DNA of 64,000 nucleotides from Kribbella catacumbae DSM 19601 (GTDB lineage: Bacteria > Actinomycetota > Actinomycetes > Propionibacteriales > Kribbellaceae): the NCBI RefSeq assembly GCF_000372465.1, contig NZ_AQUZ01000013.1, positions 62,001 to 126,000 on the forward strand. Reading direction: 5' to 3'. Below the pieces are notes generated by a model that was given only the letters and a program-made list of their open reading frames with translations, had not been told where the DNA came from and ran no database searches. Positions 25,785 to 34,318 of the stretch are shown piece after piece (position 1 is the stretch's first letter; each line of letters starts with the position of its first letter). A program made the position numbers and the translations under genes.

Positions 25785-27020
25785 GTGCCTGACCGCTCTC
25801 AGCATTTGATCGGGTTGTTGCTTGGCGCCGAGGAGGACTGGCCGCGGGCGTTCGAGGCGTTGCTGCGGCGGGTCGGACCGGTCACGGCGGGCGACCACAC
25901 GCACGAGTTCGGCACCGAGCGGCTGACCATCGAGCCGTTCGACCTGAACGACCCGGTCCGCGTCGGCCTGGTGATCGACCGGCTCGCGTACTGGTACTAC
26001 CACCCGCGCGAGTGGCTGAAGAAGGCCGCGCTGATGAACGGCACGTACCTGCTCAACTCGCCGTTCACCTTCCAGGCGATGGAGAAGCACAGCGCGTACT
26101 GCGCGATGCTGCGCCTCGGCCTGAAGATCCCGCGGACCGTGCTGGTGCCGTACAAGAACCCGGTCGACAACGTGCGCTGGGCCTACACCTCGGCGAAGTA
26201 CAACAAGCCGTTCGACCTGGACGCGATCGCGGACGACCTCGGCTACCCGATGTACATGAAGCCGTTCGACGGCGGCGGCTGGCGCGGGGTGTCCCGGATC
26301 AACAACCGCGAGGACCTGCACACCGCCTACGACGAGTCCGGCGAGATGCTGATGCACCTGCAGGCGACGGTCGAGTACGAGAAGTTCGCCCGGGCGCTGT
26401 CGATCGGCGCCGAGACGATGGTGATGGACTTCCAGCCCGACGAGCCGATGCACAACCGGTACGCCGTCTCGCACGACTTCCTCAGCCCGTCGGCCGGGCA
26501 CCAGGCGGTCGCGATCAGCCGGATCGTGAACGCCTTCTTCGGCTGGGAGTTCAACTCCTGCGAGATGCTCGTGCACGGCGACTCGGTGCACCCGATCGAC
26601 TATGCGAACGCCTGTCCGGACGTCGCGATCACCTCGCTGCACTACTACTTCCCGTGGGCGATCGGCGCGCTGGTGAAGTGGTCGGTGTTCTCGCTCACGA
26701 CCGGCCGCAAGACCAAGGTCGACCTGCACACCGAGCGGTACTTCGCGATCGCGGACGACGACTCGCTCGACTACGACGCCAAGCTCGAGGGCTATCTCGG
26801 GCTCGCCGACGAGTACTTCGAGACCGCGAAGTACCAGGAGTGGTGTGCCACGAACCTCCCGCACTTCGACGAGCAACTGGTCGACTGGGCCTCCGGTGAG
26901 GACTTCGACCGGATCCTGCGCGAGACGGTCGCGGCCACCTATCCCGCAGCTGAACAGGAGAAGTTCCTGGCCCACTTCCGCGGCCTGACCGGTTTGTGGG
27001 TCGCCGACCAGGCCAAGTAG
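25785..27020 (+). CDS. ATP-grasp domain protein
   Basis: The 411-residue protein begins with GTG after AGGAG. The middle and C-terminal parts carry an ATP-grasp fold: YPMYMKPFDGGGWRGVSRI is the glycine-rich nucleotide loop, VMDFQPDEPMHNRYAVSHDF and CEMLVHGDSVHPIDYANACPD carry metal-binding acidic residues. These enzymes join a carboxylate to an amine or thiol using ATP. The N-terminal 100 residues are family-specific. With two esterases it may make and hydrolyse an acylated or peptide-like metabolite; the substrate is unknown. Confidence 0.82.
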   Translation: MPDRSQHLIGLLLGAEEDWPRAFEALLRRVGPVTAGDHTHEFGTERLTIEPFDLNDPVRVGLVIDRLAYWYYHPREWLKKAALMNGTYLLNSPFTFQAMEKHSAYCAMLRLGLKIPRTVLVPYKNPVDNVRWAYTSAKYNKPFDLDAIADDLGYPMYMKPFDGGGWRGVSRINNREDLHTAYDESGEMLMHLQATVEYEKFARALSIGAETMVMDFQPDEPMHNRYAVSHDFLSPSAGHQAVAISRIVNAFFGWEFNSCEMLVHGDSVHPIDYANACPDVAITSLHYYFPWAIGALVKWSVFSLTTGRKTKVDLHTERYFAIADDDSLDYDAKLEGYLGLADEYFETAKYQEWCATNLPHFDEQLVDWASGEDFDRILRETVAATYPAAEQEKFLAHFRGLTGLWVADQAK

Positions 27021-27021
27021 T

Positions 27022-27058
27022 TCGTCCTTCCGGACGAGCGGGTCGTCCTTTCCGACGA
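27022..27058 (+). terminator. Tandem hairpins after ATP-grasp gene
   Basis: Two adjacent hairpins, TCGTCC-TTCC-GGACGA and TCGTC-N6-GACGA, start two bases after the ATP-grasp stop and precede the penicillin-binding protein gene. No T-run follows, so the terminator call rests on position and stems only. Confidence 0.5.
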
Positions 27059-27135
27059 GATCGGGCACTGATGTGTGCCTGATCGGGGCAGCACCGCGTC
27101 ACCAGGGGTAGAGACATCCGCTCCCCCGGAGGTTC

Positions 27136-28857
27136 ATGGTGCGCCGCGTGCTGTTACGGCTGTCCGGCTGGTCCCTCGCGCTGTTCTTCGTTCTGGTCAT
27201 CACCGTCGTCGCCGCGTTTTTCATCGGCTACCAGCGCACCGAGATCCCGCAGGTGAACGAGGAGTTCCGGGCCAACACCACGATCGTGATGTATGCCGAC
27301 GGCAACCATCAGCTCGGCTCGTTCTACGAGCAGAACCGCAAGTCGGTACCCCTGCAGGAGGTCCCGAAACGGGTCCAGGACGCGGTGATCGCCGCCGAGG
27401 ACCGCAGCTTCTGGACCAATCCGGGGATCTCGCTGCCCGGGATGGCCCGGGCAGCGCTGGCGATTGCCCGCGGCAAGCAGTTGCAGGGTGGCTCGACGAT
27501 CACCCAGCAGTACGTGAAGATCATGTACCTGAACCAGGAACGCACGATGGCCCGCAAGCTCGACGAGCTGTTCATCGCCACCAAGGTGAGCCGGACGCAG
27601 GACAAGAAGATGATCCTGGAGAACTACCTGAACACGATCTACTTCGGCGAGGGCGCCTACGGCATCCGGGCCGCCGGCCAGGTGTACTTCGGGGTCGACC
27701 ATCCCAAGAACCTGTCCGTGCCGCAGGCGGCGTACCTGGCCACTGTGCTCAACAACCCGACCAGGTTCGACTCCGACGATCCGGCCGCGGCGGGCCGCAC
27801 GCTCAGCCGGTACCGGTACGTGCTGGCCGGGATGGTGGAGCTGTCGACGATCACGGCTGCGGAGAACGCGCAGTACCGCAGATCCCTTCCACCGTTGAAG
27901 AAACGCCCCAAGGGCAACCGGTACGCCGGTCCGGCTGGGTACCTGCTCGACCTGGCCCGACGGGAGCTGGCGCAGTACGGGTTCGACGGCGATCGGCTCA
28001 GCGGTGGTGGATTGCGGGTGATCACGACGTTCGATCACGCCCTCCAGCAGCGGGCGATCGCGGCGGTCGAGGCTGGCTATCCGTCGGATGCCTTGGGACT
28101 GCATGTCGCGCTGGCGTCGGTCCGGCCGCGGACCGGTGAGGTGCTGGCCTTGGTCGGTGGGCGTGACTATCTCAAGAACCAGCAGAACTGGGCGACCACC
28201 AAGGCCCCGCCCGCGACTCTGCTGCGGCCTTTCGCGCTGGTGGCCGAACCGAGCGAGAAGGGCATCAACAGCACGTTCTTCGATCTGGTCGATGCGCGGC
28301 AGGGTGAGCGAATCTCGGCGGCGGCCGAGGCGGCCGGTATCCCTCGCATCCCCAGGGCTGACCGCGGCGCTCCTGGGCTGGGACCGGATCCGTTGGCCTC
28401 GCCGCTGGACCTGGCCACCGCCTACGCCACACTGGCGGCCGACGGTGCGCGCGTGCGCCCGCACGTGATCAAGGAGGTCAGGGACTCACACGGGAAGGTC
28501 CTTTGGTCTGCCGATCCCAAGCCTGTTCAAGCCATCGACAAGAAGATTGCGTGGTTCGCCTTCGACGCCCTGCTGGGAGGCAAGGGCGGCAATGCCACCG
28601 GGCTGAGTATCGAGAAGCGGCGCTTCAACAAGAAGTGCCGCTGCAAGAAGTACAACGACGGGAAGGACACGTTGGCCACCTGGTGGGTCAGCGCGGCATC
28701 CGACCTCTCGACCGCAGTGCTCTACCGGGCCGGCAAGGAGGGCGAGTCCGACCTCGCGCAGTACGGTGTCGACGAGTCGAGCCCAGGCGGTGTCTGGGCG
28801 GCGTACGTCGGCCCGCTGTCGCTCAGACGAGCAGAGCCATCAAAGCCGCTGCGATGA
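27136..28857 (+). CDS. GT51 penicillin-binding protein with degenerate transpeptidase domain
   Basis: The 573-residue protein has an N-terminal membrane anchor and a GT51 peptidoglycan glycosyltransferase domain at about residues 60-240 with AAEDRSFWTNPGISLPG (catalytic Glu88), QGGSTITQQYVK and KKMILENYLNTIYFGEGAYG. It polymerises lipid II. The C-terminal penicillin-binding domain lacks the key residues: the SxxK position reads TLLR (361-364) in PATLLRPFALV, no KTG triad is present, and the usual D-W-F-x-G segment reads TLATWWVSAASDL. The crosslinking activity is therefore probably lost. Start ATG at 27136 follows GGAGG. Confidence 0.85.
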   Translation: MVRRVLLRLSGWSLALFFVLVITVVAAFFIGYQRTEIPQVNEEFRANTTIVMYADGNHQLGSFYEQNRKSVPLQEVPKRVQDAVIAAEDRSFWTNPGISLPGMARAALAIARGKQLQGGSTITQQYVKIMYLNQERTMARKLDELFIATKVSRTQDKKMILENYLNTIYFGEGAYGIRAAGQVYFGVDHPKNLSVPQAAYLATVLNNPTRFDSDDPAAAGRTLSRYRYVLAGMVELSTITAAENAQYRRSLPPLKKRPKGNRYAGPAGYLLDLARRELAQYGFDGDRLSGGGLRVITTFDHALQQRAIAAVEAGYPSDALGLHVALASVRPRTGEVLALVGGRDYLKNQQNWATTKAPPATLLRPFALVAEPSEKGINSTFFDLVDARQGERISAAAEAAGIPRIPRADRGAPGLGPDPLASPLDLATAYATLAADGARVRPHVIKEVRDSHGKVLWSADPKPVQAIDKKIAWFAFDALLGGKGGNATGLSIEKRRFNKKCRCKKYNDGKDTLATWWVSAASDLSTAVLYRAGKEGESDLAQYGVDESSPGGVWAAYVGPLSLRRAEPSKPLR

Positions 28858-29158
28858 AAAGCTGGATGCCTCCGGAGACCGCGCGGCTGCGAGGGCGATC
28901 GGACCTGAGCCAGCTGAGGTGCGGCCAGACCCAACCGGAGTACGCGGTGGCTGCGGCCATCAGTACGAGGCCGATCAGCCAGAGCCACGGTGGCAGGGCG
29001 TGCCAGTCGGTGGTGGCGCGAGCGAAGAGCAGGAAGAGGAAGCCCGCTGCGAGGACTACCAGCAGGTCCAGGCGATCGCGGAGCTTCCGAGTGTGGAGCT
29101 GCCAGAGGGCAATCAGTGGGTAGCCGATGGCGAGGGCGACAGCGAAGTACCTCATCAC
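28823..29158 (-). CDS. Small membrane protein
   Basis: The 111-residue protein has four predicted transmembrane helices (FAVALAIGYPLIALWQL, LLVVLAAGFLFLLFA, LPPWLWLIGLVLMAAATAY and IQLFIAAALMALLV). The GTG at 29158 or ATG at 29155 overlaps the stop of the upstream serine hydrolase, so the two are translationally coupled. No family is recognised. The 3' end overlaps the end of the convergent penicillin-binding protein gene. Confidence 0.75.
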   Translation of the reverse strand: MMRYFAVALAIGYPLIALWQLHTRKLRDRLDLLVVLAAGFLFLLFARATTDWHALPPWLWLIGLVLMAAATAYSGWVWPHLSWLRSDRPRSRAVSGGIQLFIAAALMALLV

Positions 29159-30204
29159 TGCGACGCCAGTAGCTCAGTAGCGAATTCGTCTACGTCGGCG
29201 GCGACGTCGGAGAGGACTACCACTGCTCGCTTCCTATCCAGGTCTAGGCCGACGAAGGATCGGTAGCCGCCGGTACCGCCGTTGTGCCAGACCATCTTCC
29301 GGTCAGTGCCGGTCAGCGGGCTCGTCAGCCAGAACAAGCCGATGCGGTCGCCCTCCTCGAAGTCCCTACGCGGTGCGAGGGCGTCGACGCCTGTGCCTCG
29401 CAGTAGCGACTGCAGGAGTAGTGAGAGGTCACCTGCGCTGGAGACGATCCCACCGGCCGGGGCGTAGCCGTCTTGGATCCACGGCGCCTCCTTGCGTCCG
29501 CCGGAGCTGTAGCCCTCCGGAGCAGCCTGTGCCTCAGTGGTGGGCACGTGGGTCTCCTGCATCTCCAGTGGTTGCAGGATCCGCTCGCGCAGTAGGTTCG
29601 GGTAGCTCTTGCCGGCCTTCCGGGCCAGCGCTTGGCCGAGCAGAGCTCCACCGACATTCGAGTACGCCGGTTCGCCACGGCCGCCGGCATCCGCCTTGGC
29701 CTGGCTGATGAGCTCGTCGACGTCGTACGGGTAGGGGTTGCCGGCGTTCAGGCTGGTCAGCAGGGAGCGCGCTACGGCCAGGGGCTTAGTCGCCGTTCTC
29801 GGCAGGCCGGAGTAGTGCGTCGCGAGGTCCTCAAGAGTCGCGGTGGCCGCCTCGGCGTCACCGAGCGGCAGGAGCGTCCCGACCTGCTGGTCGAGCTTCA
29901 CCTCACCGCGGCGTACCGAGTCGGCTAGCAGCAGGCCGGTGATGGCCTTGCTGACCGAGCCGATCTCAAAAGGGCTGTGCTCGTTTGCGCCGCGGCCGGC
30001 GAACGTCATCGAGTTGTCGCCGATCACCACGACTTGCAGGCGGTGCCCGGGAAGGTCGAAGTGCTGGTCGATGTACGCCTGCAGCTTGGCGTCACCTGTC
30101 CGCGCCGCCTCCAGCTCCAGCGCCCTCGGCCGCACCAGCCAACCTCCGGCCACGACGGCTAGCGCTATCAGTACGGCGATCCCAGCACTGAATGACACTT
30201 TCAT
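29155..30204 (-). CDS. Serine hydrolase of class C beta-lactamase/PBP4 type
   Basis: The 349-residue protein has an N-terminal signal anchor and a beta-lactamase-related fold. The SxxK motif is EIGSVSKAITG, the YxN motif is AYSNVGGAL and the third motif is VWHNGGTGGYRSF. Such proteins are esterases, D-aminopeptidases or beta-lactamase-like carboxypeptidases outside the membrane. It lies in a probable three-gene operon: ArsR regulator (3 bases upstream), this hydrolase, and a coupled membrane protein. Confidence 0.88.
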   Translation of the reverse strand: MKVSFSAGIAVLIALAVVAGGWLVRPRALELEAARTGDAKLQAYIDQHFDLPGHRLQVVVIGDNSMTFAGRGANEHSPFEIGSVSKAITGLLLADSVRRGEVKLDQQVGTLLPLGDAEAATATLEDLATHYSGLPRTATKPLAVARSLLTSLNAGNPYPYDVDELISQAKADAGGRGEPAYSNVGGALLGQALARKAGKSYPNLLRERILQPLEMQETHVPTTEAQAAPEGYSSGGRKEAPWIQDGYAPAGGIVSSAGDLSLLLQSLLRGTGVDALAPRRDFEEGDRIGLFWLTSPLTGTDRKMVWHNGGTGGYRSFVGLDLDRKRAVVVLSDVAADVDEFATELLASQ

Positions 30205-30207
30205 GGC

Positions 30208-30603
30208 TTACCTCTGTAGGGCTTCCAGGATTGCCAGGAGGGCGACCACCCGTGCTGGTGGGATCGCGAACGTACCGCGAGTCGGAGTGTGGAGCCAGCC
30301 TTCGGCCGTCAACTGCCGCAGGTGGTGGTAGATCTGCCCGCTCGTCCCCAGCCCTTCGACCTCACTCAAGGCGCTGACGGTCGCTCGCCCCCGAACAATC
30401 TCCCGCAACAACGTCAGCCGCACCGGGTTGCCCAGGGCAGCCAGTTCCCCGGCGAGCCCGGCCCACCCTTCGCGCTCCTGCAACCCCCGCAGAGCCTGCT
30501 CAGCCTCTGCCGGGTCTGTGTGGGCTGTGGACAACGCAGCGGACTCGAGCGCTGTTATGCGCCTCTCCAGCTCTGCGAGCCGGTTATCCACAGCCTTCTC
30601 CAC
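30208..30603 (-). CDS. ArsR-like winged-helix regulator
   Basis: The GTG at 30603 gives 131 residues. The N-terminus is a short coiled coil (NRLAELERRITALES), followed by a winged helix: LAALGNPVRLTLLREIVRG, VSALSEVEGLGTSGQIYHHLRQL and a wing ending in the C-terminal helix. It lacks the cysteine metal site of ArsR. It heads the operon with the serine hydrolase and likely controls it. Confidence 0.85.
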   Translation of the reverse strand: MEKAVDNRLAELERRITALESAALSTAHTDPAEAEQALRGLQEREGWAGLAGELAALGNPVRLTLLREIVRGRATVSALSEVEGLGTSGQIYHHLRQLTAEGWLHTPTRGTFAIPPARVVALLAILEALQR

Positions 30604-30611
30604 ATTGTGGA

Positions 30612-30632
30612 TAGTACGTAGTTACGTAGCTA
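30612..30632. promoter_or_regulatory. Candidate ArsR operator
   Basis: Two TACGTA palindromes eight bases apart (30615 and 30623) sit in TAGTACGTAGTTACGTAGCTA directly upstream of the ArsR GTG and also 33 bases before the divergent amidohydrolase. This fits autoregulation; it is inferred from position and symmetry. Confidence 0.45.
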
Positions 30633-30664
30633 TTGCAAGTACCGGCAGACCGTAGGGTGGCGAG

Positions 30665-31534
30665 GTGCGTGATGACGAGGTACCTGGGTGGTGGCAGCGG
30701 CTGGGGCTCGAGGGGCTGGTGGATGTGCATGTGCACTTCCTGCCCGACCGGGTGATGGATGCCGTCTGGGGCTACTTCGACCAGGCAGCGAGCCACTACG
30801 GCACGTCCTGGCCGATCACCTACCGCACGCCAGTGGCCGAGCGACTCGAGACGCTGCGGGCTCTCGGCGTACGCCGGTTCCCCGCGCTGGTCTATCCGCA
30901 CAAGCCGGACATGGCCGCCGGGCTCAACTCCTGGGCCCGGGAGTTCGCGGCGACCACACCCGGCTGCGTCTCGAGCGGCACGTTCTATCCCGAGTCCGGC
31001 GCAGCGCAGTACGTGAAAGAGGCTCTGGAGCTGGGCACGCGAATCTTCAAGGTGCACGTCCAGGTCGGCGACTACGACCCGCGTGACGACGAGTTGGACG
31101 CAGTGTGGGGCCAGCTGGCCGACGCCGGCGTACCAGTAGTCGTGCACTGCGGGTCCGGGCCGATCCCTGGACGCCACACCGGTCCCGGCCCGATGGGCGA
31201 CGTACTACGCAAGCACCCGCACCTCACCGCGGTCATCGCCCACCTGGGCATGCCGGAGTACGCCGAGCACCTGCAGCTCGCCGAGACGTACCCCAACGTC
31301 CACCTGGACACCACGATGGCCTGCACGCCCTTCACCGAGGCACTCGCGCCACTCCCGCGAGACCTACTACCCCGGTACGCCGCCCTCCAGGACCGCATCG
31401 TCCTCGGCTCCGACTTCCCCAACATCCCGTACGAGTACGCAGTACAGCTGGAATCCCTGGAGCGACTGAACCTGGGCGACGCCTGGCTCCGGGCCGTCTG
31501 CTGGGAGAACGGCGTACGGCTACTCGGTGGGTAG
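30665..31534 (+). CDS. Amidohydrolase (ACMSD-like metal-dependent hydrolase)
   Basis: The 289-residue protein starts with GTG and belongs to the amidohydrolase 2 family. The metal-binding motif is GLVDVHVHFLPDRV, followed by a central histidine in VVVHCGSGPIPG, a further one in VIAHLGMPEYAEH and the closing Asp in IVLGSDFPNIPYEY. Members are decarboxylases or hydrolases of small cyclic compounds using a zinc or manganese ion. The substrate cannot be told. It converges on the epoxide-hydrolase-like gene with a short overlap of ends. Confidence 0.88.
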   Translation: MRDDEVPGWWQRLGLEGLVDVHVHFLPDRVMDAVWGYFDQAASHYGTSWPITYRTPVAERLETLRALGVRRFPALVYPHKPDMAAGLNSWAREFAATTPGCVSSGTFYPESGAAQYVKEALELGTRIFKVHVQVGDYDPRDDELDAVWGQLADAGVPVVVHCGSGPIPGRHTGPGPMGDVLRKHPHLTAVIAHLGMPEYAEHLQLAETYPNVHLDTTMACTPFTEALAPLPRDLLPRYAALQDRIVLGSDFPNIPYEYAVQLESLERLNLGDAWLRAVCWENGVRLLGG

Positions 31535-32305
31535 CTGAGCGGCGAACCAGGCGAGGGTCAGCCCGGTGAGGATCGCGTCGCGGTCCAGCGACAGGTCGGC
31601 CAGTTGGGCGTTCCAGGCCAGCAGTGCCGTGCTCAGGACCAGGGCGGAGACCTGCTGGCGCTCCTTGAAAGCACTGAGGTTCTCGTCGAACCACCTCACC
31701 TCCGCCAGCTCCAACCCGTCCAGCCCGCGCTGCTCGGCCTGAGACTCGGTGACCGCCGTGTACGCCGGAGTCGCGGCCAGCCCGCTGCGGTCGTCGCCTA
31801 TGCGGTAGTCGCCGTACCCGAGCCGGCCCATCAACTCGTCCCACCCGGCCGCAGTACGACGGCTCGGAGATCCCCCAGCAAGACCCGCCAGCGCCGTCCA
31901 GGCGATCGACGGGATGACCAGGTGATGGCCGCCCTGAGCTTCGTACGGGACCGCGGTGTCGAGCACGTCCATCACGCCACTCGGCCAGGAGTGGGTCAGG
32001 AGCACCGGCCTGGCGTTCGGGTCGGCCGCACGGAGATGCATGAAGTGCACGAACTGCCCGGCGATCTCGGTGGCGTAGTGGTCGTAGGTGTTGAGCCTGC
32101 ACTCGTGAGCGCGCCAGTCGTAGCCGTCGACCCAGTAGTCCAGCAGGTCGTCGGCGTAGGCGGCGGGCACGATCCGGTCGAGTCCGGCCGCGATGTAGTC
32201 GCCGACGTCCCGGAACGCCCGCAACCGCTGGTACAGCGCGTTGAGGTCCGTCTGCGGCACTCGCAGCCGCAGCCGGCGAACCTCGGCCGTGCGCTCAGTA
32301 GCCAC
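31520..32305 (-). CDS. Epoxide-hydrolase-like protein, shortened
   Basis: The GTG at 32305 follows GGAGG and gives 261 residues. The N-terminal EHN domain is intact (LRLRVPQTDLNALYQRLRAF...YWVDGYDWRAHE), followed by LLTHSWPSGVMDVLD in place of HGWPGS. Full epoxide hydrolases are about 380 residues and have a GGDWG nucleophile motif; here YGDYRIGDDRSG follows and the cap and catalytic His region are shortened or missing, ending ILTGLTLAWFAAQLPTE. Although the frame is open, the enzyme is probably inactive or altered. Confidence 0.65.
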   Translation of the reverse strand: MATERTAEVRRLRLRVPQTDLNALYQRLRAFRDVGDYIAAGLDRIVPAAYADDLLDYWVDGYDWRAHECRLNTYDHYATEIAGQFVHFMHLRAADPNARPVLLTHSWPSGVMDVLDTAVPYEAQGGHHLVIPSIAWTALAGLAGGSPSRRTAAGWDELMGRLGYGDYRIGDDRSGLAATPAYTAVTESQAEQRGLDGLELAEVRWFDENLSAFKERQQVSALVLSTALLAWNAQLADLSLDRDAILTGLTLAWFAAQLPTE

Positions 32306-32501
32306 CCATGGACCTCCACAGTCTTCCCGCCTCGGCACCGTTGCGATCCAGCATGACGCCTACGGCGGGCGGATGGTGTGCCGAGATCAACCCTTGAGCA
32401 CAGTTGCAGCTTCCTGCAGTCGGCAAGCCCGTTGCTTACGCTCATTCCAACGTTGTACTGTCGTCTGCGACCGCATCCCTCCAGCTCATCGGGAGCCCTC
32501 G

Positions 32502-34313
32502 ATGCCCAGCCCTCAGCCCCGCCCCGAGCATCCCCGGCCGCAGTTCACCCGTCCCGACTGGCTCAACCTCAACGGTGAGTGGCAGTTCGAGATCGACCGC
32601 TCCGACTCCGGCCTGGAGCGCGGCCTTCGCGACCGCGACCTGGCCGAGCGGATCACCGTGCCGTTCGCGCCGGAGTCGCAACTGTCCGGCATCGAGGACG
32701 TCGACTTCCTCGAGGCGGTCTGGTACCGCACGACGGTGACCATCCCCGCCGACTGGGCCGGCAACGACGCCGTGCTGCACTTCCAGGCTGTCGACCACGA
32801 CGCTACCGTCTGGGTGAACGGCGTCGAGGTGGTCCGGCACCGCGGCGGCTTCACACCGTTCAGCGCATCGCTCAGCGGAGTCGCCGCAGCGGGCGAGGAC
32901 GCCACGATCGTGGTCCGCGCGCGAGACAGCCGGTACGGCGTACAGGCGCGTGGCAAGCAGTCCCAGCCGTTCTTCAATGCCGATTGCCACTACACCCGGA
33001 CGACCGGGATCTGGCAGACCGTGTGGCTGGAGGCCGTCCCGTCGGTGCATCTGGACCGGCCGCGGATCACTCCTGACGTCGCGGGCTCCTGCTTCCATCT
33101 GTCGGTGCCGATCTCGGCCAACAAGCCCGGCTGGAGGGTTCGCGCCGTACTGTCCGACGCGGCCGGTGAGGTCGCGGCCGCGGCGGTTCGGGCGGACCTG
33201 GATCTGGCTCCGCGACTCGTCCTCGCAGTACCGGACGATCGCGTCCGGCTCTGGGACACCGTCGATCCTCACCTGTACGACGTGCGGGTCGAGCTGATCG
33301 ATGCCGATGGCAACATCGTCGACACGGCCCACAGCTATGCCGGACTGCGGTCCGTGGCCATCAACGGCCAGGCAGTGCTGATCAACGGCAAGCACGTCTT
33401 CCAGCGGCTCGTGCTCGACCAGGGCTACTGGCCCGAGAGCCTGATGACGGCACCGTCCGAGGAGGCACTGGTTGCCGACATCGAGATGAGCCTGGCCGCC
33501 GGGTTCAACGGAGCGCGGCTGCACGAGAAGGTCTTCGAAGAGCGCTTCCTGTACCACGCGGATCGCCTTGGCTACTTGGTCTGGGGCGAATTCGGCGACT
33601 GGGGTGGATCAGTTGCCGACGGCACCCGGGACAACAACCAGCAGCCGTCCGCATCGTTCGTGACGCAATGGCTGGAAGCTGTCGAGCGCGACTACAACCA
33701 CCCGTCGATCGTCGGCTGGTGCCCGCTGAACGAGACGCACCAACTGCTGCACGACCGGATCACCCAGCTCGATGACGTGACCCGGGCGATGTTCCTGGCC
33801 ACCAAGGCGGCTGACGCGACCCGGCCGGTGCTGGACGCCTCGGGCTACTCGCATCGGGTGCCGGAGACGGACATCTGGGACTCGCACAACTACGAGCAGG
33901 ACCCGGTCGAGTTCGGCCGGCAGATGGCCGGCCTCGCCGACGGTACGCCGTACGGGAACACCGGTGGGCCTGAAGGGCGGCCGATCTCGCAGGACTACAG
34001 CGGGCAGCCGTACTTCTGCAGCGAGTTCGGCGGGATCTGGTGGAATCCGGAAGCCGTGCAGGCTTCCGGCAAGGACAACACCCAGTCCTGGGGCTATGGG
34101 CAACGAGTGAAGGACGAGGCCGACTTCTACGACCGCTTCACCGGGCTGGTCGACGTGCTGCTCGACAACCCGTTGATGTTCGGCTATTGCTACACGCAAC
34201 TGACCGACGTCTTCCAGGAAGAGAACGGTATCTACCGCTTCGACCGCGGCAACAAACTCGATGTCCCGCGGATCCAGGCCATCCAGACCCGCGCCGCGGC
34301 GTACGAGAAGTAG
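32502..34313 (+). CDS. Glycoside hydrolase family 2 protein
   Basis: The ATG at 32502 follows GGGAGC and gives 603 residues. The order is an N-terminal jelly-roll sugar-binding domain (residues 10-180, LNLNGEWQFEI...DHDATVWVNGVEV), an Ig-like domain, and a TIM barrel from about 290. The acid/base Glu is in GWCPLNETHQL and the nucleophile Glu in PYFCSEFGGIWWN. Such enzymes are beta-galactosidase, beta-glucuronidase or beta-mannosidase type exo-glycosidases. No signal peptide is seen, so it is cytoplasmic. It converges on pqqB. Confidence 0.9.
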   Translation: MPSPQPRPEHPRPQFTRPDWLNLNGEWQFEIDRSDSGLERGLRDRDLAERITVPFAPESQLSGIEDVDFLEAVWYRTTVTIPADWAGNDAVLHFQAVDHDATVWVNGVEVVRHRGGFTPFSASLSGVAAAGEDATIVVRARDSRYGVQARGKQSQPFFNADCHYTRTTGIWQTVWLEAVPSVHLDRPRITPDVAGSCFHLSVPISANKPGWRVRAVLSDAAGEVAAAAVRADLDLAPRLVLAVPDDRVRLWDTVDPHLYDVRVELIDADGNIVDTAHSYAGLRSVAINGQAVLINGKHVFQRLVLDQGYWPESLMTAPSEEALVADIEMSLAAGFNGARLHEKVFEERFLYHADRLGYLVWGEFGDWGGSVADGTRDNNQQPSASFVTQWLEAVERDYNHPSIVGWCPLNETHQLLHDRITQLDDVTRAMFLATKAADATRPVLDASGYSHRVPETDIWDSHNYEQDPVEFGRQMAGLADGTPYGNTGGPEGRPISQDYSGQPYFCSEFGGIWWNPEAVQASGKDNTQSWGYGQRVKDEADFYDRFTGLVDVLLDNPLMFGYCYTQLTDVFQEENGIYRFDRGNKLDVPRIQAIQTRAAAYEK

Positions 34314-34318
34314 CCTTT

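Noticed and set aside
25590..27068. 492-codon minus-strand frame
   Set aside because: It is antisense to the ATP-grasp gene, with repetitive Val/Arg/Asp composition and no recognisable domain.
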